A stretch of DNA of 22,171 nucleotides from NCBI GenBank assembly GCA_000697455.1, contig JNET01030773.1, positions 1-22,171 on the forward strand, written 5' to 3'. Every line of letters begins with the position of its first letter. Positions within the stretch are counted from its first letter, which is position 1. A program made the position numbers and the translations under genes. Below the pieces are notes generated by a model, which was not told the DNA's origin, searched no databases, and saw nothing but the letters and a program-made list of their open reading frames with translations. Shown here piece after piece: positions 10,671 through 19,848 of the stretch. This stretch comes from Basidiobolus heterosporus B8920 (lineage: Eukaryota; Basidiobolomycota; Basidiobolomycetes; Basidiobolales; Basidiobolaceae).

Positions 10671-13600
10671 ATGATGGGGAGTTCACCACCACCGCCAAAC
10701 TTACCATATAGCCATTTGTCCATATCCCACGAAAAATTAAAACGTCCTCCATCTCCTTTATTTCCTTACCCTTTATCCCCCATCGATACCTCTCGTGAGA
10801 GTCAAAGTTCCCCTTCCGTAAGCTTTTTTGCTCGGAATATTTCCGATTCTCCTAGAACTATATACGACAGCCCCCCTCTTCCGCAAAGACCTAGTTGGTA
10901 CCTAGAGAGGAACTCCGGAAATACACAATCACATAGAGAGCGATGTTTGTCTTTAAGTGATAGTCCACGTTTGCTTCCTAGCTCACCAACAGCGCTTCCA
11001 AACCCGTCTTTTGAAACAAGTTACAGAACCCTAAAAAGAAACTCTACACCGGCACGTAGTACAACCATCATTAACCATAGAAAACCACTTCCACAACCTC
11101 ACTCTCACTCCCAAGCACTTTCCCAGCCTCAACAAAAATCTTTTAGTTCACAGCATGACAATGAAGAAACATCCTTAATAGTATGCAAGTCACTTAAACC
11201 CGAGAATAGCGCCTTTTCTGAATATCGTAAAGCTCCAAATCATAACAAACCACTTCCAAAAATCCCCCGGAAATCTTCCTTCTCTTCCCCGAACTCAAAT
11301 GCAAGGGGTAAGCCACACGAAGCAGTTTCGAAGCAAAGCAATTCACCAAAAAGTACACTAGTTCATTTACGACCTTCCTATTCAGAGCACTGCAGCCAAC
11401 CTCAGGTTAAGATACAGCATTCACCCGAGAACACCCCATTTAAACGCAGGACAAGTATCCTCGAGGTAAACAAACATGACTGGATTTCTTACCAGAACTT
11501 GGTTTGGTAATTCACAAATATGTATTAACAATAACTTATTTATTTTTTAAAGGAAACGAGGAGTCAACTCAACAACACCAATCCACAAATCGAACTCGGT
11601 GCTTCGCCTACTTCACCCCGAATGTCAGATATTATGAACACTCGCAGAAGGAATTCATTGTTTTTACAGTCATGCTTAAGTGTTCAAACGGATGCACAAA
11701 CAATACGTAAAGTCTCTTTACCAGAGTTAAGTCAGAAATTCCAGAACGACACTGAGTTGGATAGTGAGAGCATCCTTGAAGATGATAAACCTTTACAGGA
11801 AATTCTCGAGCTAAGAAATTACAAAGACCTAAGACCTACTTTGAACAAGATCAAAGAGGTCCTTGCATCTGCAGAGAATTCTCCAGAGACTTCTCCAACA
11901 CCTTCAAGCCACTCTACCTCTACGATATCCACAGAAACGGTGGACGCGCCAGGGGTGAAAAAAGAATCAGATTCGGATACAAGTTCAACTGAATGTATCA
12001 AGCAACCTGCCAGTTTGGACGAGATCTTGGTGTTGTCTGATTTATCGAGTGATGAGTTTAGTTTGTCCACATCTTTCTGCGACAAGGAGCTAAAGGAACT
12101 AGATGGTGTCTCCAGTCTACATGCAGATAGTGCAATGTTCCATCTCGAAGAAAGCCAGAATGAAAATGAAAACGAGGTTTCCACGATCTCCGAAGAATCG
12201 ATTTTGTCGGATGATTTGGATGTTGATTCCAAAAATACCAGCCTCAATTCACTTGTCAAGGATACCGAGCAACCAAAAGAGCCCGCCCGCAGAAGTACCG
12301 AGGTAGTGAATGATAAGGTATGTTGGTTATCGTACAAGTCATTGTATCCAAGCTTATGCTCATCCATTATGCCAAATAGCTGAGATGTTGGGTGAATACT
12401 GCGTCACCAGAAGTAACGCAAAACATGTCAGAAAAGGATATCAAACGCCAGGAGATTATATTCGAGACGATCTACACTGAAGAGGAGTATCTGGCTGATT
12501 TGAAATTGATTGAAAAGGTGATTGGTCTTGATGCTGGTTTGTGATTTACTTGGATTTCCCCTGATGTTCTTTCTTAGATATTCGTAATTCCGTTAAAAGA
12601 GAGGGGAATCATAGAGAAGGAGCGAGCGGACGCGTTCCTCCAGGATCTCTTCTCCAACATCAAGGAGTTGGAGTTGGTGCATACCAGAATTGTCGAGGCC
12701 TTGGTCGCTAGACAGAATCAGAGCACAGTAGTTGAAGAAATCGGGGACATTTATCTATGCGAGATAAAGGCCCTGGAAGCCTATCTGGAATACGGCTCAA
12801 ATCTGGTCGTGGCGCAGGGAGCACTGGACAAAGAGTTGAAGAAGAATCCGAATCTGGTGAAATACCTCCAAGTAAACACCCCTTGTTCCAAATATCGATC
12901 AAGACAGACATTTACTCATTGCCATCTATTAGGAACAGGAAAGAAACCCGGAGACAAGGAAACTGGACCTGAAGAGTTTTATGAATCGGCCTACCACGCG
13001 CTTGGGAAGATACAACCTTCTATTCGAAAGTATTCTCAAATACACGCCGGACACCAACCCTGACAAGGAAGTCCTTAGAAAGGCATTGGATGGAATCCGA
13101 GAAATCCTCAAGAAAATCAACGAAGAAACCGGAAAGATGAACTCCGTCATTCGTATTCAAGAGTTGATGGATCAAATCGTTTTCAAGCCTGGGGAATATC
13201 AGGTTGGTTTCTTTGAAGCTTATGAAATGGTTTCCGCTTGACTAACATAGTTCTTTTATAGGATCTACAACTGAGTGATCCCAACCGCAAGCTGATACGT
13301 GAGGGCCAGTTCAAGCGACCCTCCGGTCACTCTCTGCGGGTATTTCTCTTCGATCATGTCTTCTTACTCACCAAGGAGAAGAAGCGTTCGAATGATTCTG
13401 TTTTCTACCGGGTCTATGGGAGGGTAAATATTCTCATTAATATTTCTCTAGTCAGCTCTCTAATCCTTTTCTATTGTTCAGCCAATCCCATTGGAATTAT
13501 TCACGTTTAACGTGCCAGACTCGGTTTCACCCGCAATAACTGATTCTGCCAAGTTAGGCTTTCCTTTCTGTTTCACTCACATTAGTAAGCGTGGATCTAC

Positions 13601-14762
13601 CTACACGCTGCTTGCCACCTCTCCCGCTGAGAGGAAGCAGTGGGTTGACAGGATACAAGATCAACGCGCACGTAGAATGATGGAACGTCCTCATGCCTTT
13701 GACATCCTTACCATTTCGGATTCAACATTCGGATTAGTGTGTAGAATCACCTGCTCAACGCACTACACTGCTTCCGATAAATCGCGTAAGATTGTGATCG
13801 GAGCAGATGATGGAGTGTATGTCGGTATTGAAGGCGATTCTACCAGTTTCGGAAAGGTGCTTAGCTTGGAGAAGATACGTCACATTGAGATTCTAGAAGA
13901 CTTCGAAATGGTGCTGGTGTTGCAGGATAAGTTGTTGGTTAGCTACAGTATAGATTTGTTGAACAATCCCAAGAGATTTGTGAATCGTCACGGTCTAAAG
14001 CTCGCCTCACATGTTACATACTTCTGTGCAGGCACGCTCAATGACCATAAATATGTCGCCATCATGAAACTCAAGGGATTGAAGTCATTCTGCAAGATCC
14101 TAGAACCAGTCAAGGTCAGCCAAGTCAAGGGGAAGCCAAAGTTGCTCTGTCAAAAAAATGGATACGCCCTGAAATTAACGGAACAATTGTGTATCTCGTC
14201 GGATTTCAACTCGATATGCTTTCTGAAAAAGAGGTTGTATCTTGTGTCTAGTAAGGGATTTGAAGTTCTGGACTTGGTGAAAGGAGCTCACAAGACTATA
14301 CCAGATCTAAAAAATGAGCGTCAATTCGGATTCTTCTTGAAGTATGAGCACTGCAAACCGTTGGCCATGTATCGAATAGGATCACAAGAGCTTCTGCTAT
14401 GTTATGATGAATTTGTATTCTATATTGACAATGCCGGGCACCGCTCAAGGCCCGAGTTCTTCATGGAATGGGAAGGGCAGCCGACAAACCTCGCGTTTCA
14501 CTATCCATATTTGATCGGGTTCAGCCCATCGTTCATTGAGATTAGAAATGTGGAGACTGGGGCATTGGAGCAGGTCATCGAAACCACTGGCCTGAGATGC
14601 CTAAACAACGGTAAAAACAAGACCGGGATTTACTGTGTTATGGAGCCATTCCAGAGTCATCACCAATACATATTCCAGTTGAGAATGCCGCCACGCCTAC
14701 AACCATCCACACACACTAGTACTGAGGGAGAACCCGACCTTGAGCTTTCAGATGTAGTATAG
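10671..14762 (+). CDS. Rho guanine nucleotide exchange factor, Rom2/Rgf-type (DH-PH-CNH)
   Basis: Exchange factor expected to activate Rho1-type GTPases in cell-wall integrity signalling. Exons 10671-11465, 11553-12317, 12380-12517, 12578-12871, 12933-13202, 13262-13423 and 13482-14762, all with phase-0 introns, give 1234 residues. Residues 1-520 are disordered, rich in Ser, Pro and Asn, with many SP/TP sites and proline runs. The DH domain runs from about 541 (KRQEIIFETIYTEEEYLADL) to 730, including MNRPTTRLGRYNLLFESIL. The PH domain is about 765-872 (REGQFKRP, VFLFDHVFLLTK, and Trp in ERKQWVDRI). A citron-homology (CNH) domain follows, about 890-1200, starting after HAFDILTIS. I find no DEP domain before DH, although many fungal Rom2/Rgf proteins have one. 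The start is ATG 10671 or 10674, with an in-frame stop just upstream. Identification by domain order is strong. Confidence 0.94.
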
Positions 14763-15243
14763 TCTAGTTTATGATCTATTTAATTTTGTTCTTCAATTGT
14801 CCATTCCTCCTAAACCCTCCCCTCCCTACAGCTCGCTTCATTTCACTTCACCCTTTTTGCTAGATCACAATCGTAACCTTATCCTTAATTCCAATAGTAA
14901 TGAAGTAGAATGGAGCTCTGTGGATAAACTTTGAATTGGTGATATTGGTGACATTAACAGTAAGGATATTAATAGCACCAGCAATAGCAGTAATATTAGT
15001 AACATTCGTTCAAACTGGATTTGTGGATTTAAGGATTGAAGAAAATCCACAACAATGTAATACTTCCAAATAAGGGTTCTTGGTGGTTTTTTTCTCGAAA
15101 CGGATGCAAGTCTGAAAGATTTCTGGAATTCTAATAAACAGAATGTCTCGTTTAGTAAATAGACTTCGTGACTATGGCTGTTTTACTGTATAGAACGTTT
15201 ACCTTTTAATACCGCGTGATTTCTTTCACTGCTTCATTCTAAC
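14763..15243. other. Intergenic region: RhoGEF 3' UTR and rhomboid promoter
   Basis: This 481-bp stretch has no credible gene. At about 14935-15010 it contains an imperfect microsatellite-like run of ATT/AGC/ACA-type triplets, which produces a spurious Leu-rich frame on the minus strand. An AATAAA hexamer at 15133-15138 is the first plausible poly(A) signal for the RhoGEF, giving a long 3' UTR. Confidence 0.5.
15133..15138 (+). terminator. Possible poly(A) signal AATAAA for the RhoGEF
   Basis: First canonical hexamer after the RhoGEF stop at 14762, about 370 nt away. It is also only ~105 bp before the rhomboid start, so it could be chance. Confidence 0.3.
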
Positions 15244-16644
15244 ATGACCCTTGACTGGAGACAACAGAACAGAAGACATCGCTTTGAGGAGGATCCAGAC
15301 CTTATTTTACCTGTAGGTGTAAATTCCGAAGCAACTAGGAAAGTGGACTCAGACAACGCGTATTCTACGTTGTATACCGACCATCATCCACTACAACATA
15401 CCAATTACTCGCGAAGAACACAATTGCCACCACCACGCCCAGGATTTCTCTCTTCTAAAACGCCCTCCGAGCAAAATAACCAGTACTACTCAACACCTTA
15501 TCAGCAGCCTCAACAATATCCAGTGACCCCACCACCACCTCTACCACCACAAAACTTCTCTACGCTACCGTTGCTCGACCCAAAGCAAGCACGTATTCAA
15601 AAGCAATTGTCCAAAAGAAAACAATGGAAACCTTGGTTCATCGGAACTGTTAGTCTGGTACAATTGGCATTAGTAATCTATTCGCTCTACAGGAATTCCC
15701 AGTTAACCGGCAGTTGGATTCAAACCCGGCCGTATTTTAATTGGCTCATCGGCCCAGCTCCAGAGGTACGTAAATTATCCTTGTCTTTTTTATTCATGTG
15801 CTTGCACTGACGCCTGTATCGGCTCTTATCCAGACTTTAATCAACATTGGTGCACGATTTGTTCCTTGTATGCATAGTACGGATATGCTATATCAACCAA
15901 TTCAATGCAATCATATGGACACATGTAGCTTAGAGCAGTTATGCGGATTTGGTGGATTCAAAGGAGACAGGCCAAACCAATGGTTCAGATTCATAGTGCC
16001 AATCTTTCTGCATGGTGGAGTGCTCCATTACTTACTCAACATGTCAGTCCAGCTTACTACTGGTGCACATATAGAGCGTGAGATTGGCCCCTTCAGAATG
16101 GCATTGCTCTACATGGTCTCGGGAGTTGGTGGCTTCATTTTCGGTGGTAACTTTGCTCCGCAAAATCTACGTAAGTAGCGAGCAATCATTCCGAAGTCTT
16201 CAATAAGACTAATCTTTCTTTTCCATATTAGCTTCTGTCGGAGCATCTGGCGCTCTATTCGGTCTGATCGGCTGCCAACTGGTGAACCTAGTACAACACT
16301 GGAGGTTGTTTCCCAGCCCTTGTTGCGAATTGATCAAAATCGTGGTTGCACTGGTGATCAACTTCGCCATAGGATTATTACCAAGTATCGATAATTTCGC
16401 TCACATTGGGGGCTTTGTGTGCGGGGTTTTTGCTGCCTTGGTGCTGTATCCCACCGTTCATACTTCTTCCTTTGACAAATGGATCAAACGTTTGTTGATG
16501 GTTCTGGGTCTGGTCGTTATAATAGTTCTGTACTGGCTAGGATTGAAGTACTTCTATAGTGGGGAAAACCCTGACAAATACTGTCCCTGGTGTAAATATT
16601 TCAGCTGTTTACCGTTTAATGACTGGTGCAATGGGGTTTATTGA
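15244..16644 (+). CDS. Rhomboid-family intramembrane serine protease
   Basis: Rhomboids cut transmembrane proteins inside or near the bilayer with a Ser-His dyad. Exons 15244-15765, 15834-16170 and 16232-16644 (introns phase 0 and phase 1) give 423 residues. The first ~130 residues are cytosolic, Pro/Gln/Tyr-rich and disordered. Membrane span 1 is at about 131-149. The Cys-rich L1 region (175-220) is followed by QWFRF, then HGGVLHYLLNM (His234, His239, Asn243: the family HxxxxHxxxN motif). The catalytic serine motif GASGALFG puts Ser292 in span 4, and AHIGGF puts His344 in span 6. A seventh span and a Cys-rich tail (CPWC-x4-C-x6-C) end the protein. Catalytic residues are intact, so this is predicted active rather than an iRhom pseudoprotease. 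The catalytic Ser codon lies just after the exon 2/3 junction. It directly precedes the secreted-protein cluster. Confidence 0.95.
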
Positions 16645-16947
16645 ACAATCATACTTGCCTCTCAATGTATTGTGTATATTTTTTATTCTATTCTATCCCG
16701 TTCCGGACCATCCAATATCATCGGAGTGTTTTGCGGTGCTGATAGCCTGTTTACGCTTTGTTGACAGTGTTGTATATACGGTCGACGCATATCATAATCA
16801 GTAGCTGTCTTAGTAAACATTGCCCACTGGATCGAATGAAACCGCACTTATTTAAATCCTCGCCTCTACCTGTCTGGATGGATTGTATTCATTAAAGTAA
16901 ATCCCAGTAAATTCCAGTAAATTCAAATAGTCACTTCCTTTTGAACC
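16645..16947. promoter_or_regulatory. Intergenic region before gene A, with a 3 x 10-bp tandem repeat
   Basis: 303 bp. No canonical AATAAA for the rhomboid gene was seen (ATTAAA at 16891 is the nearest variant). A TATTTAAAT box (16849-16857) lies ~90 bp before gene A. At 16896-16925 are three tandem 10-bp copies (AGTAAATCCC, AGTAAATTCC, AGTAAATTCA) just upstream of the start; the 10-bp period is one helical turn. Confidence 0.45.
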
Positions 16948-17572
16948 ATGAAATTCCTCATTGTATATGGACTTGCCGTAGTATCCTCTGTGTTGGCACA
17001 GAATACCTCCATGCCTGCCAAAGGTAAGGTTTTCCATCCGACTGAATTTATTTATCTTGATTTTAATTGAAGGTTTATATGATTTATTCAAAGAATGTTT
17101 ATCCAAGTGTGACCAGAGTAATGCATTATGGGTCACTTGTGCGGCCGAGTGTGTTGGTGTGCCACACCCAACCAACAAAGATGGTATGTTTTCGAAGTAG
17201 ATTTTCCCTGGTAGTACATCCATTAAATCTGCACTTTTGTCCATTGCAGTGCAGAAAACAAAAGATTGTTTCAATCAGTGTGACAAAAATGATGGAGACT
17301 GTCAGAACCATTGTATCAAAACACACTTCGTAAGTAGTAATACTGATGGCCCTGGATCTGCGACTGCTACACCAACTGGCATGGCGGGATCGGCAACTTA
17401 TATTTCAGGTCGGACAGGGAGTGTAATGGCCACAGGTGCTTCAAATGTTGCCACTTCGACTGGGGTAAATCGATCACCCTCAGTCACTCCATTGAATGGA
17501 TCAACGAGGAATGACGCAACCATAATGGCAGTAGGTGCGTTGATAAGTGGCTTGATCTGGAGTCGACAATGA
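16948..17572 (+). CDS. Gene A: small secreted eight-cysteine protein, type I (double CX3C-hairpin family)
   Basis: Exons 16948-17023, 17094-17183 and 17250-17572; 162 residues. Signal peptide of 17 residues (MKFLIVYGLAVVSSVLA, then Gln). Module 1: CLSKC-x9-CAAEC with a conserved Trp. Module 2: CFNQC-x6-CQNHC. The rest is a Ser/Thr/Gly/Ala-rich stalk ending in a short hydrophobic tail (AVGALISGLIW) that resembles a GPI-attachment signal. Both introns are phase 1. For exon 2 an upstream acceptor (exon 17073-17183) would add seven residues in frame. I chose 17094 because it restores the 90-nt exon of all intact paralogues and an intron of 70 nt instead of 49. No named family is recognised; the pattern is not CFEM and not hydrophobin. 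A surface or secreted role is inferred from topology only. Confidence 0.85.
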
Positions 17573-17588
17573 ATGTAGAAATTCGCAT

Positions 17589-17657
17589 ATATTATCTTTT
17601 GAGAGGTTTAACATATATAGAATATTATCATCTTTTAAGAGGTCTAACATATATAAA
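17589..17657. repeat. Tandem duplication of a ~35-bp unit in the 3' flank of gene A
   Basis: Copy 1 is 17589-17621 and copy 2 is 17622-17657. Both run ATATTATC...CTTTT.AGAGGT.TAACATATATA; copy 2 has a 3-bp insertion and a few substitutions. It lies right after the gene A stop codon, so it is transcribed in the 3' UTR if the poly(A) signal at 17697 is used. Confidence 0.75.
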
Positions 17658-17696
17658 ATATACCGTCGCTTTATTAATTGTTTGTCATTATATGGT

Positions 17697-17702
17697 AATA
17701 AA
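17697..17702 (+). terminator. Poly(A) signal AATAAA for gene A
   Basis: First canonical hexamer after the gene A stop codon, 125 nt downstream, beyond the tandem duplication. Confidence 0.4.
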
Positions 17703-17844
17703 CTCGACAAATCTAACATCAAGTCTTTTCTAGTTTAGCTTTGCATTAAGATATTCGAAAGAAACTGATATATAAGAGTGACTAGTTGAAGTGATTTTAC
17801 AGATATGAGATTATGCCACATCCAAACCAGTCTACATTCAACAG

Positions 17845-17896
17845 CTCGTGTTCAGGCAATCCCCACGCTAGCATCGGGTTGACTGCGTGAAATGAC
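17845..17896 (+). promoter_or_regulatory. Gene B upstream conserved blocks (shared with gene D)
   Basis: Two exact blocks occur in the same order and spacing upstream of B and D: CTCGTGTTCAG (17845-17855) and ACTGCGTGAAATGAC (17882-17896), 26 bp apart here and 23 bp apart at D. A TATA-like GAGTATAAAT (17973-17982) follows, and also has an exact match at D. Conservation where flanks have diverged suggests function, but common descent alone could explain it. Confidence 0.55.
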
Positions 17897-18048
17897 TGCC
17901 TTCATTTGGCTCTGTGATTAATTTAACTGGGGAGCTGATATGTATACTTGTGTTTCTTATCACCATCCGACGGAGTATAAATCCAAAGATAATACACAAT
18001 AGTAGCGTCATCATCAGCAACTTTTTCTATCTCTTTGATTACTCCGAC

Positions 18049-18759
18049 ATGAGATCAACCTTTATTATTGTCCTTATTACCTTCACTTTGGTTACCGCCC
18101 AAGAAGATAACCAGGACGCCCAAGGTAAGTGAACAGTAGGGGTTGTGAGAAATGGGGTGAAAGATGATAACTGTGTACAAATGAATTCCAGGGTGTTTGT
18201 CTAAATGTGACCAGGATAGTCCTCAGTGGGTGGCTTGTGCGTCGGATTGTGTTGGATTACCTCACTCCAATAATAAGGATGGTTTGTCTCTCGAATATAT
18301 GGCAACTCTTTGAATTAATTCAATATTTACTGATGATATAATCCATTGAATGTAGACCGTGTCACGAAATCCTGTACCGACGAATGTAAAGATGGATGCC
18401 CTAGTTGGTGTAAGGATACCCATTCAGAAAATAGCAATAGCGAAAGCATTAGTACGGCCCCAACAAACAATTCGGAATCGAGTAATGAGGATAAATTATC
18501 AGTCAGTTCCTCAGATTCTCCAGGATCGGCTACACAAAATAGCGCACCCCAGAAAACCACTTCACCCATGGCTAGTCACAACAATAACAACAACAACAAT
18601 TCGGTAACAGCAACGGCCCAAGGTACCATCTCTTCAGCTAGAGCTAGTCGCACGCCAACCGCGTTTGTACCCCAGCTCAACGAATCATTCAGAGCCAGGA
18701 CTTCAATTTACGTAGGGATATTAACGGTAGCAACAGCCATGAGATATTGGCTCCTTTAG
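18049..18759 (+). CDS. Gene B: small secreted eight-cysteine protein, type II
   Basis: Exons 18049-18124 (76 nt), 18192-18281 (90 nt) and 18356-18759; phase-1 introns; 189 residues. Signal peptide MRSTFIIVLITFTLVTA, then Gln-Glu-Asp. Module 1: CLSKCDQDSPQWVACASDC (CX3C-x9-CX3C). Module 2 is shortened to CTDEC-x3-CPSWC, where the paralogues have x6. A Ser/Asn/Thr-rich stalk follows with an (AAC/AAT)n-encoded run of seven Asn near 18580-18600. The hydrophobic C-terminal tail (SIYVGILTVATAMRYWLL) fits a GPI signal or a short membrane anchor. Exon 1 and exon 2 are closely related to gene D in inverted orientation. The start is the first ATG giving a signal peptide; the frame is open further upstream without good sequence. 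AATAAA at 18881-18886. Confidence 0.87.
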
Positions 18760-19074
18760 TCAACAGGAGGCTAATGTCTGTACTTAATCAAATTCCACTC
18801 ATTTATTTACATCCAGATACATATATCTAAATATTCCCATATTCGTGACATATTCTAAATGATAGCAGAAATTCAAGTAAAATAAACAGCTTGTACCCTA
18901 CTAATCTTTAATTATTGGAGCTCATATCATTTAGTGTTCCTTGTATGCATAGCACCTAACGATTCATACACAATCTTACCTATATTATATTTGAAGTACC
19001 GAGATTGCTAGACTTTGAAAAACGTGCTTAAATATCCCCAAATCTTGTATATGTGCTCATAGGACCTTTCTTAG
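18760..19074. other. Intergenic region between gene B and pseudogene C
   Basis: 315 bp of AT-rich DNA. It holds the gene B poly(A) signal (18881-18886) and what remains of the upstream region of pseudogene C. The B/D promoter blocks are absent. I see no gene. Confidence 0.45.
18881..18886 (+). terminator. Poly(A) signal AATAAA for gene B
   Basis: First canonical hexamer after the gene B stop codon, 122 nt downstream. Confidence 0.4.
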
Positions 19075-19673
19075 CACATTTTACACGTTACTTTGTTCAC
19101 TTCCGTTGGTGCTCAGGAGAATAGGACAACTAACAAAGGTATGTGAGCTAGGGGCCATAACCTTGAGTGTTTGTCATTGTATAGAATTAATAACTTGGCT
19201 TTCTCAATGTGCCCAGGAAAGTGGTATGTGGGCTAGCTGTGCAGCCGAGTGTGTGGGTATCTCACATCTGAGTATCAAGGATGATCTGATTTTTTCTTAG
19301 TCATTGATCATATACATCGGATGGTATCCAGCATCCCATTCTAACTTTTTAACTTGATTCATTCATTGGTATTAATACAGGAAACAAAGGATTATTTCAA
19401 CTGGTGTAACAAGAGTGATGGGTGATGTCAGAGAAATTGTATCAAGACCCCACTTTGTCGGTGGTATCTATCTCAGACACTGGGCCATCTGGCCAAGTAT
19501 CTGATGCTAACAATCTGACAGGAACTTACCTAAGCGAAACACTGCTTAATGCCACAGGAACCTTACTGGAGCAATTGTGCACCTTCAGTGACTCCAGCAA
19601 GTGGGGCAGTCATGCAGTGACTATGGTGACTGTAGGGTTGTTCCTGAGTGGCCTTGCCTGGGTTCAGCATTAG
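19075..19673 (+). pseudogene. Pseudogene C: decayed type I member of the eight-cysteine family
   Basis: Remnant of exon 1 (19075-19138, ending with the family phrase SVGAQ), exon 2 (19185-19283) and exon 3 (from about 19377 to the stop at 19673). Lesions visible: no ATG, with an in-frame TAG (19072-19074) just before the remnant; the first Cys of module 1 is Trp; the intron-2 donor GT has become AT (19284); the intron-2 acceptor AG has become AA; the first Cys of module 2 is Tyr; TGA stop at 19423-19425; an extra C in the run 19448-19451 and a further small insertion shift the frame. The C-terminal tail is still almost the same as in gene E. Many independent hits make a sequencing error unlikely. 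Its closest relative is gene E. Confidence 0.88.
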
Positions 19674-19763
19674 CAGATCCGTCGAAATCCACTGAGATTC
19701 CAATTAATTCTATGTCAAGTCGTGACTAACTAATAGATTTACGGTTACTGGTTGGTAAAGTGA

Positions 19764-19769
19764 TTTATT
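19764..19769 (-). terminator. Poly(A) signal AATAAA for gene D
   Basis: TTTATT on the plus strand, 80 nt beyond the gene D stop codon, in the short region between pseudogene C and gene D. Confidence 0.4.
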
Positions 19770-19848
19770 CGATGATTTGTGATGCAAGATTAGTAGTCAA
19801 TTAACCACAACAGCAATATCAAGATAGTAAGATATATGCAACATCTGA

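Larger units (their letters stand above)
17573..18048. other. Intergenic region: gene A 3' flank and gene B promoter
   Basis: 476 bp. The 3' flank of A holds a diverged tandem duplication (17589-17657) and a poly(A) hexamer AATAAA (17697-17702). The right half is the gene B promoter, with blocks shared with gene D. No coding sequence seen. Confidence 0.55.

Noticed and set aside
11819-12367. Open frame on the minus strand (182 codons) opposite RhoGEF exon 2
   Set aside because: Low-complexity Ser/Leu sequence that is the complement of the Ser/Glu-rich RhoGEF head; no family features.
14865-15050. Leu-rich minus-strand frame that looks like a small membrane peptide
   Set aside because: It is produced by an imperfect triplet repeat (about 14935-15010) and has no support beyond that.
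19105-19673. Treating the two open frames in this stretch as separate small genes
   Set aside because: They are parts of one decayed copy of the cluster family: the segments align to exons 2 and 3 of gene E with lost splice sites, lost cysteines and a stop between them.
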